Assembly (NCBI GenBank): GCA_958295945.1
Contig: OY282386.1
Span: 1,491,371-1,555,370 of the forward strand
DNA from: Candidatus Poribacteria bacterium
Lineage (GTDB): Bacteria > Poribacteria > WGA-4E > WGA-3G
Length of the DNA: 64,000 bases
Reading direction: 5' to 3'
The notes below the pieces were generated by a model. That model was not told where the DNA came from. It ran no database searches and saw only the letters and a list, made by a program, of their open reading frames with translations. The position numbers and the translations under genes are program-made. This document shows, piece by piece, positions 45,673-54,497 of the stretch. Within the stretch, counting starts at the first letter, position 1. Each line of letters opens with the position of its first letter.

Positions 45673-46131
45673 ATGCGCCAAGTTGTTGAACTTTCCCTCC
45701 GATGTATACATCTAATCGCAGCAATCTTATGGTTCGGAGGTGTGTTCTTTTATTCTTTCATAGCAATACCTTTAGGACAGAGAAAACTACATGCAAGTGC
45801 ATTGTTAGACATTCACAATCGCTTTCAAGGTGCAATGCGATTGACAATAAACATACTTCTATTGACAGGTGGCATTGTAATTTTCATTGTCGCATGGAAT
45901 AACAACATGCAAGTAGAATCGGAGTATATGATTTATTCTGCAGCAAAATTAGCTGCATTTGGCATTATGACACTTTGCTGGGGATTATACAGTTCATTAT
46001 ATCGCAAACACCTTGAAGCAGCAGAACCTGACAGTTCAATCACTGTACCTACACATGTAAATGTTCTTGGATATCTAACACTGTTATCGGGTTCAGTTGT
46101 TTTTGCACTATCATTGCTACTGAGAAATTAA
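45673..46131 (+). CDS. Four-helix membrane protein (CopD/DUF4149-like)
   Basis: A 152-residue protein with four transmembrane helices. IHLIAAILWFGGVFFYSFIA in the first helix and NRFQGAMRLTINILLLTGG after it resemble the CopD/DUF4149 fold, in which membrane histidines may bind copper or heme. His13 and the Trp-Phe-Gly-Gly segment are conserved in that group. Its stop directly abuts the start of the radical SAM gene, indicating co-transcription. Confidence 0.68.
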   Translation: MRQVVELSLRCIHLIAAILWFGGVFFYSFIAIPLGQRKLHASALLDIHNRFQGAMRLTINILLLTGGIVIFIVAWNNNMQVESEYMIYSAAKLAAFGIMTLCWGLYSSLYRKHLEAAEPDSSITVPTHVNVLGYLTLLSGSVVFALSLLLRN

Positions 46132-47436
46132 ATGGAAAAAACGAAAGTTCAAGCAGTCTCATGGAATATCACCAGATTATGCAATCTGAAATGTACGCAC
46201 TGCTATCTTCCAGCGGGATTCGTAGACACAGACGAGTTCCCACACGGGTATCTTAGAGAATCTGAGTTAACACAATCAGAATGTTTTCGCATCATTGATG
46301 AGATCGCGGAAATCAATCCGCATATCCTATTAATACTCACAGGTGGGGAACCGTTACTGCGTCCAGATATTCTTGAGATTTCAAAATATGCATCGGATAC
46401 AGGTTTTCTTGTAGTGATGGGAACTAACGGTGTCCTACTCAATGACGATGTAGTAGAGAAGATGCAAAAGCACGGCGTAACAGGCGCAGGATTAAGCATA
46501 GATTCTATCCAACCGGCTCAACATGACAAGTTCCGTGGCATGCCGGGTGCATGGAAGGCAACAATGAATGGGGTGGAATCCCTCAAACGCGCACATCTTG
46601 ATTTTCTCATACAGACATCAGTAACCCAATGGAATTATGATGAAATTCCTGAGATCGTTGAGTTCGCATATCAGTTAGGGGCAAAAGTGCTAAATCTATA
46701 TTTTCTCGTCCGAACAGGCAGAGGGAAGACTGTAATGGACATCTCTCCCGAACAATATGAGAACATGCTGGATACAATGTTCAAACTACAGACAGAGTAT
46801 ATCGGGAAGATGCTCATTGCGTCAAAATGTGCACCACATTACAAACGTGTCATTTATGAACAGCAGTCAGACTCAGCATTCCTTCAGGGATATCCAAGCG
46901 GCACATGTCCATGCGGTATCTACTATTGTCGCATTAGTCCTGAAGGTGAGTTGACACCTTGTCCATACCTTCCTGTCAGTGTTGGAAATCTTAAAGATGA
47001 AAGTTTTGCCAAACTGTGGAATGATTCGGAAACATTCCATGAATTACGCAATCGCAATTTACTTGAGGGAAAGTGTGGAGCTTGCGAGTTCAAGGAAGTA
47101 TGTGGAGGTTGTAGGGCACGTGCCTATGCTACCACAGGCAACTATCTCGCAGCAGATGAATCTTGCGAATACCAACCGGGACAAATTGACAATAAACCTG
47201 TCCAACTTGAGAAACGAACAGCCTTTGGCACAGAACCCGATTACGATTTACTTTGGAATGACGCTGCAGAAGAGAGATTGAAACGCGTGCCATCGTTTGC
47301 GCGTGGCATGGTTGTCAAGAGCGTTGAAAAATATGCGCGTGAACACGGATTTCAAGAAATTACTCCAGAGATTATGAAAGCAGTCAAATCCAGATTTGAT
47401 AAGACGGGTATCCCCTCTTTCAGACCAAAAAGTTAG
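46132..47436 (+). CDS. Radical SAM/SPASM protein (AhbC/AhbD/NirJ-like) with C-terminal PCP_red-type domain
   Basis: A 434-residue protein. CNLKCTHCY (Cys17, Cys21, Cys24) holds the AdoMet-cleaving cluster. The C-terminal SPASM region has CPCGIYYC, TPCPYLP, CGACEFKEVCGGCRARAY and a final ESCEY, enough Cys for two auxiliary clusters. The overall look matches the heme-biosynthesis group NirJ/AhbC/AhbD. The last 60 residues add a PCP_red-type domain (WNDAAEERLKRVPSFARGMV, then ITPEIMKAV). The substrate is inferred to be a tetrapyrrole or a peptide. There is no Shine-Dalgarno site; the ATG follows the preceding stop directly. Confidence 0.85.
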   Translation: MEKTKVQAVSWNITRLCNLKCTHCYLPAGFVDTDEFPHGYLRESELTQSECFRIIDEIAEINPHILLILTGGEPLLRPDILEISKYASDTGFLVVMGTNGVLLNDDVVEKMQKHGVTGAGLSIDSIQPAQHDKFRGMPGAWKATMNGVESLKRAHLDFLIQTSVTQWNYDEIPEIVEFAYQLGAKVLNLYFLVRTGRGKTVMDISPEQYENMLDTMFKLQTEYIGKMLIASKCAPHYKRVIYEQQSDSAFLQGYPSGTCPCGIYYCRISPEGELTPCPYLPVSVGNLKDESFAKLWNDSETFHELRNRNLLEGKCGACEFKEVCGGCRARAYATTGNYLAADESCEYQPGQIDNKPVQLEKRTAFGTEPDYDLLWNDAAEERLKRVPSFARGMVVKSVEKYAREHGFQEITPEIMKAVKSRFDKTGIPSFRPKS

Positions 47437-47503
47437 ATATGTAATTTCTTCTGTTGGAGTGACTTTTACCCGAATGCAACATTTGACGATAGAGGAAACT
47501 TTT

Positions 47504-48223
47504 ATGTTAGCACCTAAACAAGTTGAGTTTTTTCAAGAGAACGGATATCTGATTCTTAAAGACTTAATTGATACAGAAGTAATCAATGGTTGGCGTGAAC
47601 AGATTTGGAAACATTTCAATTCCAGTTTAGAAACACCAGAGACATGGCCAGATAATTATGTTGTAGAAAACTTCGGTTTTTCTCCAAACTTTGGACATAT
47701 ACCGGCGATGCAAGCGATAATTGAACAATTAAGTGGAGGCGAGTTTACTGGCGGTGGAGGTACACCCCTTGTAAAATGGCCAAACCCAGATGAAGAATGG
47801 TCATTGCCAGGAAGTGGACATATTGATGCATACGGTCCCGGTGGTTGGAGTCCATTCATGCTGGGAGCAACAACATATCTATATGACGTAGAACCAGGTG
47901 GTGGGGCTTTCGTATTTTGGCCGAAAAGCCATCTTACAACACACAAATATTTCCTAAAATATCCTGAACAGGTTGATGGAAGTTTCAGAGATATTGAGGG
48001 ATGGGGATGGAATGTCTTTTCTGATTCATCACCAGAAGGAGCACGTGAGTTTATCGGTGCTGCGGGTGATGTCGTGCTTTGGCATGCATATTTGTCTCAT
48101 ACAGGTTCAGGGAATATCAGAGACATCCCACGAGTTGGACTATTTGCTCGATACCATCATAAACGACGTGAAGAGATAAGATACGAAATTCCAGAAGATC
48201 TATGGAAATATTGGACAATCTAA
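47504..48223 (+). CDS. Phytanoyl-CoA dioxygenase (PhyH) family protein
   Basis: A 239-residue Fe(II)/2-oxoglutarate dioxygenase. The iron triad is HID in GSGHIDAYGPGGW (near residue 106) and the distal His in VVLWHAYLSHTGSGN (near 190); Arg in IPRVGLFARYHHK should bind 2-oxoglutarate. PhyH proteins are highly expanded in poribacterial genomes. The substrate is unknown. The start ATG 47504 follows GAGGAAAC; a Met ten codons upstream is less likely. Confidence 0.88.
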   Translation: MLAPKQVEFFQENGYLILKDLIDTEVINGWREQIWKHFNSSLETPETWPDNYVVENFGFSPNFGHIPAMQAIIEQLSGGEFTGGGGTPLVKWPNPDEEWSLPGSGHIDAYGPGGWSPFMLGATTYLYDVEPGGGAFVFWPKSHLTTHKYFLKYPEQVDGSFRDIEGWGWNVFSDSSPEGAREFIGAAGDVVLWHAYLSHTGSGNIRDIPRVGLFARYHHKRREEIRYEIPEDLWKYWTI

Positions 48224-48232
48224 GGAGGAAAC

Positions 48233-48721
48233 ATGAGTGATCAAACTAAAGTTCAAGATCGTATCACAAATGTAGAAGACCGATTGGGACGATTAGAAAA
48301 CCTACTTGTCAGCATAAATGAAAAGTTAGATCAGACGAATCAACCAAGTGTTCCTGAAACTGAAAACACCGAAAAATTTCAACAGTGGGTCACAGATTAC
48401 GTTTCTATGCGATTACAGCAACTTGTTCCTGAGACATGCGATCATCCTGCAGAAACACTATTACATGATGGTCCTTACCTTGACAACACGAATGTTCCAT
48501 GCACAGAAGAAGTAGTTCACAGAGTCAAACGTATACCGATCCCATTTGTCCGAGAGATGGTTGTTCAACGCGTTGCTGAAAATGCACGTTCAGCAAAGAT
48601 TGAACGCGTTGATATTGACTTCTTTGAAAATGCCGCTACCTTTTGACAATGTAAAGCCACAGAGGAGTTCCCTCTGCCTGATTTCGATTGGAAGGACTTC
48701 TTAAAGGCTCCTGAAATGTAA
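48233..48721 (+). CDS. Coiled-coil PCP_red-type protein with in-frame UGA (possible Sec) near its end
   Basis: Up to the UGA at 48644-48646 the protein has 137 residues. An N-terminal coiled coil (IVTNVEDRLGRLENLL-like, about residues 8-35) is followed by a PCP_red-type C-terminal domain (VKRIPIPFVREMVVQRVAENAR). Beyond the UGA the frame stays open for 24 codons to TAA 48719, reading QCKATEEFPLPDFDW, so the UGA would give U-Q-C. A G-containing hairpin loop begins 20 bases after the UGA. Sec is possible but weaker than at 3732, because no family alignment requires a Cys here. If UGA terminates, the CDS ends at 48646. The coding part up to 48646 is solid; the extension is not. Confidence 0.6.
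48660..48676 (+). promoter_or_regulatory. Candidate SECIS-like hairpin (or stray palindrome)
   Basis: A perfect 6-bp stem (CAGAGG/CCTCTG) closes the loop AGTTC, with G at the second loop position, 14 to 30 bases past the UGA at 48644. No T-run follows, so it is not an obvious intrinsic terminator. Confidence 0.4.
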
Positions 48722-48787
48722 AATATTTCTATCTGTTGTTTCAATGGATATTTGCAATATAACTTATCATCCTTTAAGGAGGTAACC

Positions 48788-49363
48788 ATGTCATCTCTTG
48801 GAGCACAAACTATATATTCACCTGAGGAATATCTATATTTAGAACGCAAGGCAACATTCAAGAGTGAATATCTTAGCGGAGAGATACTCGCAATGTCGGG
48901 TGCGAGTCGTGCACATAATTACATTACACTTGATATTGCAACTGAGATAAATATCCAATTACGTGACCGAGATTGTGAAGTTTTTTCAGGAGACATGCGT
49001 GTCAAGGAAAGACAATCAGAATCATATTTCTATCCTGATGTTGTTATTGCCTGTGGTGAACCACAATTTGAAGATGATACCTTTGATACACTCCTCAACC
49101 CAGTGGTCATCATTGAGGTGCTTTCACCTTCAACCGAGATATATGACAGAACAGAGAAGTTCAATTACTATAAACAGATAGCCTCCTTAAAAGAATATAT
49201 TCTCGTTTCACAAGACAGAATCGAAATTGAGCATCATCAGATTCAAAGCACTCAGTGGAAATTAAGAGAATATCAAGAACTTCAGGAGACTATTACACTT
49301 TCCTCAATTGGATGCAAACTTCCTTTAAACGATGTTTATAGACGCGTGGATTTACAGCAATAA
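48788..49363 (+). CDS. Uma2 family (DUF820) putative endonuclease
   Basis: A 191-residue Uma2 protein of the common cyanobacterial type. YSPEEYLYLERKATFKSEYLSGEI opens the domain. FYPDVVIACGEP and NPVVIIEVLSPSTEIYDRTEKFNYY carry the PD-(D/E)XK Asp, Glu and following basic residues. ATG 48788 has AAGGAGG directly upstream. It is the second Uma2 gene within 5 kb and belongs to a different subtype from the one at 44573. Confidence 0.93.
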   Translation: MSSLGAQTIYSPEEYLYLERKATFKSEYLSGEILAMSGASRAHNYITLDIATEINIQLRDRDCEVFSGDMRVKERQSESYFYPDVVIACGEPQFEDDTFDTLLNPVVIIEVLSPSTEIYDRTEKFNYYKQIASLKEYILVSQDRIEIEHHQIQSTQWKLREYQELQETITLSSIGCKLPLNDVYRRVDLQQ

Positions 49364-49389
49364 ATCGCTATTACTTGACAAGGGTTATT

Positions 49390-49764
49390 ATGGATTGGGT
49401 GTTTAACACATTCTCTGAATATCTTGAGAACGACTTCAAAAAACGCATAGGTAATCCGAATCCGACAGTCGCTGACTTGTGGGATGCTTTTCAAGTACTA
49501 TTCCCCGCTACCTCTGCACAACTCTTAGTACAGGAACCCGTTGGCAACACAGTGCGATTCAAACCACTCGCATTCTACTATGCGGACGAAATGGGCCCAT
49601 TGATTGATGCTCCTTTAGACTATCTAAAACAGCATTTTGGTGGGGGTAAGTTCAAAATCAATTTCTATCACGGCATGCAGTTCATCGCAACTATAAATTT
49701 TAAACCAGAAGGTCCAGAAATATGGAGAGATTTACCTGAAATGGAGGCAATAGGACCATCATGA
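49390..49764 (+). CDS. Hypothetical protein
   Basis: A 124-residue protein without a recognised domain. It is soluble and mixed alpha/beta by composition, with a Phe/Tyr-rich middle (FKPLAFYYADEMG) and a Gly-rich turn HFGGGKFKINFYHG. Its stop overlaps the start of the next gene (ATGA at 49761), which supports it as a real, coupled gene. The start could also be a TTG at 49375. Confidence 0.6.
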   Translation: MDWVFNTFSEYLENDFKKRIGNPNPTVADLWDAFQVLFPATSAQLLVQEPVGNTVRFKPLAFYYADEMGPLIDAPLDYLKQHFGGGKFKINFYHGMQFIATINFKPEGPEIWRDLPEMEAIGPS

Positions 49765-50192
49765 GTCAACTAAATGAGTATATAAAGTGTCCACAATGTG
49801 GTCAAGCTAATGTGCAAAAGTTAGACGAAAAGTCATGGTTCTGTTTAGATTGTGATTGGGATAACCTCTCTGCTATCAACAATGGAAATGATGAATTGCT
49901 GTCCTCTTTAAAACACGGTGATATTCATACGAGACGGATCACAGCACAAGCTTTGATTAATATAGGTGACATTGAACGACACATCGCAACTCCTTCAGAT
50001 ATTGATGCATTGCTTGATGCACTTGACGATGAAGACGCAGACGTGCGTTATTTTGTTGCTGTCGCGCTTGGTAAATTGGCAGCAGAAAATTGTCTTACTA
50101 GATTAAAAACCCTTGCTCAGAATGACTCATCAGCACTTGTACGCCAAGGAGCACAAACTGCAATTGAAGAGATTGAATCGCCTAAAGAGTAA
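49761..50192 (+). CDS. Zinc-ribbon plus HEAT-repeat protein
   Basis: A 143-residue protein. Residues 9-33 form a zinc ribbon (CPQCGQ and CLDCDW). Three HEAT/PBS-lyase-like repeats follow (ALINIGDIERHIATPSDIDALLDALDDEDADVRYFVAVALGKL, then LVRQGAQTAIEEI). Such proteins usually mediate protein-protein contacts. It overlaps the previous gene by four bases and lies 17 bases before the Gfo/Idh/MocA gene, forming a small operon. Confidence 0.78.
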   Translation: MSQLNEYIKCPQCGQANVQKLDEKSWFCLDCDWDNLSAINNGNDELLSSLKHGDIHTRRITAQALINIGDIERHIATPSDIDALLDALDDEDADVRYFVAVALGKLAAENCLTRLKTLAQNDSSALVRQGAQTAIEEIESPKE

Positions 50193-50209
50193 GATGAGGA
50201 GTCTACCAA

Positions 50210-51277
50210 ATGAATAAAGTCAAAATCGGGTATATTGGATGTGGGTTTATGGCGCAAAAAGTCCATATCCCGAATTTTGCAAGCATTCCTGATTGTGAAA
50301 TCGTCGGGTTGGCTGAGGTGCGAACTGATCTAGGTAAGAAAGTACAGAGTAGGTTTGGTATTCCACATCTATACAAAGACCATCAAGAACTCGCGCAAAA
50401 TGCAGAAATTGAAGCTGTAGCAGTTTCAGCTGACTTTGCATTACAGGGAGAAATAGCTAAGGATCTATTACTTTCCGGCAAACATGTCTTTATGGAAAAA
50501 CCGATGGCTGTTTCAGTAGAACAAGCACAGAAAATGGTAGATGCGTCAAGAGAATCGGGAAAAAAGTTGATGGTTGGTTATATGAAACGATACGATGCTG
50601 GCAACGAGATTGTCAAAGAAAAGATCACTCAATTTCGTGAAACAGAGGAACTTGGTCGTCTGACCTATGCACGAAATCACGCTTTTGGCGGGGATTGGGT
50701 GTGCAATCTTGATACACAGATGGATAATACAGATGAACCGAAACCGAGTGCTCCTCAGAAATTTCCTGATTGGCTGCCAGAAAAATGGTGGGGTACATAC
50801 ATCGGATACTTACAACAATATACACACAATATTAATCTGATGCGGTGGTTTCTTGATGCTGGCGACAATGTCACAGTGAAAGCAGTTGATCTGAATGACA
50901 ATGGCTATATAGGTGTTGTCATTCTTGATATGAACGGTACCCGAGTGACACTGGAGACAGGACATGTTTCGCATTACCGATGGGATGAACATTCTCAGAT
51001 TTATTTTCAGCACGGATGGATTCACACTTGGGCACCACCTTTGTTATTAAAGAACACACCTGCAGAAGTTGAAATCTATAGGGCTGGAGACGAACAGGAA
51101 ATTACACGTCCGATTCCAAAACCTTCTTGGACATGGGCATACCACAGAGAAGCGGAGTATTTTATCAAGAACCTACGCAATCCAGAACCTTTCCGTTCCT
51201 CTGCTGAAGATACATTAACAGATGTAAGATTATTTGAGGACATTTACCGTATCTTTGTAGACCAACAAGAAAGCTAA
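50210..51277 (+). CDS. Gfo/Idh/MocA family oxidoreductase
   Basis: A 355-residue NAD(P)-dependent sugar or cyclitol oxidoreductase. The Rossmann motif GYIGCGFMAQKVHIP opens the N-terminal domain, and MEKPMAVSVEQA holds the EKP signature (near residue 95). The second domain (about 125-350) contains a His-rich substrate region HNINLMRWF. The family is greatly expanded in poribacteria and planctomycetes for carbohydrate degradation. The substrate is not readable. Confidence 0.9.
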   Translation: MNKVKIGYIGCGFMAQKVHIPNFASIPDCEIVGLAEVRTDLGKKVQSRFGIPHLYKDHQELAQNAEIEAVAVSADFALQGEIAKDLLLSGKHVFMEKPMAVSVEQAQKMVDASRESGKKLMVGYMKRYDAGNEIVKEKITQFRETEELGRLTYARNHAFGGDWVCNLDTQMDNTDEPKPSAPQKFPDWLPEKWWGTYIGYLQQYTHNINLMRWFLDAGDNVTVKAVDLNDNGYIGVVILDMNGTRVTLETGHVSHYRWDEHSQIYFQHGWIHTWAPPLLLKNTPAEVEIYRAGDEQEITRPIPKPSWTWAYHREAEYFIKNLRNPEPFRSSAEDTLTDVRLFEDIYRIFVDQQES

Positions 51278-51399
51278 ATATTCTTTCATAGTCGTAAAAT
51301 ACGTTGCAATTCCACTTTGCAACATATATACTATACTTTAATCTTGTTCTACTAAATTAGCATCAGATTGCCGTAAATGCGCTTGGAGGTGTTCCCATA

Positions 51400-51879
51400 A
51401 TGAAACGGAAATTATTGCTATGTCTGTTCCTTCTTGCGACTGTATCACCGATCGCAATGACTCAAAACGATTCTGTGGATCAAGAAACGCGCCTTACCCG
51501 CATTGAAGTAACCATAGATCAGATGGACCAACGCATTGGTAGAATAGAAGCGAATATCGGTAGAATAGACGGGCGCTTGGATACTCTTATTATGTGGGTT
51601 GTCGGTTTGCTCGCTGCATCCTTTATCTCAATCTTTGTCTTAATCCTTCAGATTAAAGCACAACTCAGTGAGATGAACGCAAAATTTGAAACACAACTTA
51701 GCGAAATGAACCTGAAATTCGGTTTGCTACAGAAGGATGTTAGCACATTAAACGGAAGTCTTGATGGACTTGAGGAACGGGTTGATGGAGTGGAACGTAA
51801 AATTGGTTCTCAACTCAATCAAATTCAGAAGGCACTTGCTAAACAATTGGGTATGGACATAGATAGTCCGCAGACATAA
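51400..51879 (+). CDS. Exported coiled-coil membrane protein
   Basis: A 159-residue protein with a signal peptide (residues 1-21, ending AMTQ). A heptad-rich stretch follows (EVTIDQMDQRIGRIEANIGRI), then a transmembrane helix (about 65-87) and a second coiled coil to the C-terminus. The repeats of MDQRIGRIE and LSEMNxKF indicate internal duplication. No function can be assigned. GGAGG lies upstream of the ATG. Confidence 0.65.
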   Translation: MKRKLLLCLFLLATVSPIAMTQNDSVDQETRLTRIEVTIDQMDQRIGRIEANIGRIDGRLDTLIMWVVGLLAASFISIFVLILQIKAQLSEMNAKFETQLSEMNLKFGLLQKDVSTLNGSLDGLEERVDGVERKIGSQLNQIQKALAKQLGMDIDSPQT

Positions 51880-51897
51880 TTGTATTCAAACACACAA

Positions 51898-54201
51898 TTA
51901 TTTTCGCATCAGAATTTCAGTATTGTTTATATTTATCTCAAGTTCGTAGTGTTCCTCTAAATATTTCGCAATTATCGGGTGACGTTCCTCAACTGGTATT
52001 CCATCCACGTTATCAAACCACCCACCTGTCTTAAAAATCACCAAACGAGTCTGATCGCTTTCAAGTGCAGAGATTACCTCGCGTTGCATTCCAGGCGTTG
52101 AAGCATACGATACCATATGGTACCGGGTGACACTGGGTCTATTCGCAAAGAAATAATATGCGCCTTGACTTGTAAAATCAAATATCTTTTCATCAGGTGA
52201 GGTATTCTCCTGAATAAAAGTAACCACTTCCTGAATCTGTGCGACTTGGTCATCAGGAATATCAACATTTCCTGCACGTTCCAATTCCATAGGTGTAGTT
52301 CTTGTTTGAAACTGGTTAGACAACATGCTGTTCCACTTATTACTTAGTCCTTTCAGCGGGTGATGAACTGCCCCGACATACCAAATAAACATGATTGTTG
52401 GTATAAGTAGCCATGACACCTTCAACACACGTTGCCAACGTTCCTTATCTTTCAGCATCAAGAACCGACCTCGCAAACCTTTTACTGCTTGACCTGCAAA
52501 TAGTTTATCAATCATTCCATATATTCCTCTGTCTAGTGGAAATAAACAGAGCAACCACAAGAATGTTGAACCAAAATGTAAATGTCCTCCATCTGATCTG
52601 CCAAGTGCAGTTCTGAAAAATACAATGCCACCAAACAGCAGTAACAATAGTTTCATAGAATCTTCTGGAGTGACATCTGTTCTGCACAAACGCAGATATG
52701 TCAGATATCCCGCTGCAATCATAAAGATTAATATTGGAAGATACCACCTAAACCCATTGCTTAAGATGAATTCTTGCCATCCGCTATCTGAGATAATTGC
52801 AAGTGTGTTGGCCAGTGATGGGTATTTGAGACCCCATGTAGCGAGTTGGTATTTACATTGTATATAAGAATTCCAGAATAGATCATCTAATGCACCTTGT
52901 GACAGAAAATAGATCGCTACTGGGAGGAAACCTATCAGAAGTCCACAACAGTAACTAACTAATGGAAATGGTCGTATCTCAATTTGAATTCGACGTTGTA
53001 GACTGTAAATGAGGAGAAAGAGACCTATTGCACCAAGCGTATATAGTCCTACTTCAGTGCTATACCAAAATGCTAAACTGGTAAATAAACCTGCAAGAAC
53101 AAGTTTCCATCCAAATTTCAAAAGATGTCTAATCCATTTACGTTCATTAAATGGTGTACGTTGCCAACTTACAAAAAGTCCTTTGTCTCTGTCGTAAGTA
53201 AGATAATTTGCAATGCATGCGAAACTGAGTAATCCAAAGCAATGCCTTGGTGATATGGAGAAATTGTCTCCAGAAGCGATGAGGAAACATAAGATGGCAG
53301 TTAGGAATCGTCCACGAAATACTTGGAGACCGAGGAGGTAGAGGGCAATGTATCCAAGTGGTCCTAAGACGCGTTCCATAGAACGTACACCCATCAATGA
53401 TGGTTCAAATACTTTACTGCCAAACCAAGCTAAGTATGCATTCTGAAAGAGTCCATGCTGCACATAGATATCTTTGAACACCACACCCCCATGTATCATT
53501 TCATTAAGTGGCGCGAGCCTTTCACCCTCATGAAACATATCAATGCCACCGTTTATGCCGCTATTATATACGAGTAGATAGATAAAAAATGGGATGACAA
53601 TATATTCACATGCACGTCTTAATAGCAAGATAATTCGTGGTTTTGGAGATGAAGTGTTATTTACGAAGGAGAGGGGTTCAGATGAGACGGAATCCAGTCT
53701 TGCTTGAAGAAACTGATACTTAATCAAGAATAGAATCAGATGTAAGACTAGTGATAAACATATAGGGAGAATTAACCAGAAATAATCAGTTTCACCATAG
53801 TTTCGTAACTGCAACCAACACAACCACAAAGGAATTGACGCAAATGCATTCAACTTTAAAACTCTGTGTTGGGATTGTTTGGTTGCTTGTGCCACCCATT
53901 GTGAGAAAGTATGCCATACGAACCAATATGCACAAATTGTGATCGGTACTCCGAGCAAGGCAAGTAGATAGTAGAAATACTCTTGATGTTTTGGATACTG
54001 GTGGACACTGATCCAACCGACTACTCCCGAACTGTCATGAAACTCAAAGTTGAGATGGTTGCGAAGTGCGATTCCTATTCCAATTGCAAGTGAAAATGCC
54101 GAGATTGCAATTATGCGAACATAAGGACGTAGGTGGACGCTGTAACTTATGTTTAAGTCTGGGAGAAATCTTTGGATGGAACGAATACGTCCTATTTCCA
54201 T
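51898..54201 (-). CDS. Large polytopic membrane protein, glycosyltransferase C-like
   Basis: A 767-residue protein with about 12-14 transmembrane helices and a C-terminal soluble part (about residues 650-767). A loop around residues 218-250 (DMFHEGERLAPLNEMIHGG, then VQHGLFQNAYL) resembles the first extracytoplasmic loop of GT-C fold mannosyl or arabinosyl transferases and may hold the catalytic Asp/Glu. The C-terminal part (ENTSPDEKIFDFTSQGAYYFFANR) resembles the luminal segment of such enzymes. It is the first minus-strand gene after the plus-strand block. The specific activity is unknown. Confidence 0.6.
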   Translation of the reverse strand: MEIGRIRSIQRFLPDLNISYSVHLRPYVRIIAISAFSLAIGIGIALRNHLNFEFHDSSGVVGWISVHQYPKHQEYFYYLLALLGVPITICAYWFVWHTFSQWVAQATKQSQHRVLKLNAFASIPLWLCWLQLRNYGETDYFWLILPICLSLVLHLILFLIKYQFLQARLDSVSSEPLSFVNNTSSPKPRIILLLRRACEYIVIPFFIYLLVYNSGINGGIDMFHEGERLAPLNEMIHGGVVFKDIYVQHGLFQNAYLAWFGSKVFEPSLMGVRSMERVLGPLGYIALYLLGLQVFRGRFLTAILCFLIASGDNFSISPRHCFGLLSFACIANYLTYDRDKGLFVSWQRTPFNERKWIRHLLKFGWKLVLAGLFTSLAFWYSTEVGLYTLGAIGLFLLIYSLQRRIQIEIRPFPLVSYCCGLLIGFLPVAIYFLSQGALDDLFWNSYIQCKYQLATWGLKYPSLANTLAIISDSGWQEFILSNGFRWYLPILIFMIAAGYLTYLRLCRTDVTPEDSMKLLLLLFGGIVFFRTALGRSDGGHLHFGSTFLWLLCLFPLDRGIYGMIDKLFAGQAVKGLRGRFLMLKDKERWQRVLKVSWLLIPTIMFIWYVGAVHHPLKGLSNKWNSMLSNQFQTRTTPMELERAGNVDIPDDQVAQIQEVVTFIQENTSPDEKIFDFTSQGAYYFFANRPSVTRYHMVSYASTPGMQREVISALESDQTRLVIFKTGGWFDNVDGIPVEERHPIIAKYLEEHYELEININNTEILMRK

Positions 54202-54257
54202 GATGTTTATCAGAGTCTCTTGCTAACAACCAAATTGTATCAAGTAGGACGAAGGCC

Positions 54258-54497
54258 TCATTGTACAACATCACCTTCAACAGGTTCAACTTGGACATTG
54301 ATGTTTTTTAAGTAGTCAATAGCAAGTTCAAGTTGTTCGGATGTACCACGCATCTCTAATACTACCCAACCGGATTCTTCGGTAACGTTTGCACGACGGA
54401 TATTTGTTACCACACTATATTTTATTCCAATGTTGTAAATAATAGGTTCTGTGATTTTGTTGGCAGGAAAAGTAAGACGTACTTTTAATGCTTTCAT
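54258..54497 (-). CDS. NIL domain protein
   Basis: A 79-residue stand-alone NIL domain, the ferredoxin-like ligand-binding domain found at the end of MetN-type transporters. RLTFPANKITEPIIYNIG and VTEESGWVVLEMRG are typical. NIL proteins often occur in sulfur-assimilation clusters, as here. The start overlaps the end of the JAMM protease gene (ATGA at 54494-54497). AGGAG lies ahead of the ATG. Confidence 0.88.
   Translation of the reverse strand: MKALKVRLTFPANKITEPIIYNIGIKYSVVTNIRRANVTEESGWVVLEMRGTSEQLELAIDYLKNINVQVEPVEGDVVQ

Noticed and set aside
39237-48721. PCP_red-type domains as evidence for chlorophyll synthesis or phototrophy
   Set aside because: No ChlN/ChlL/BchB catalytic parts or other photosynthesis genes are present; only the short C-terminal domain occurs, fused to unrelated proteins.
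51300-51345. GTTGCAA/TTGCAAC hairpin after the Gfo/Idh/MocA gene as a terminator
   Set aside because: The stem is short and interrupted, and no T-run follows.
54258-54497. UGA at the end of the NIL gene as a Sec codon
   Set aside because: The NIL domain is complete at 79 residues and no hairpin or homologous tail follows.
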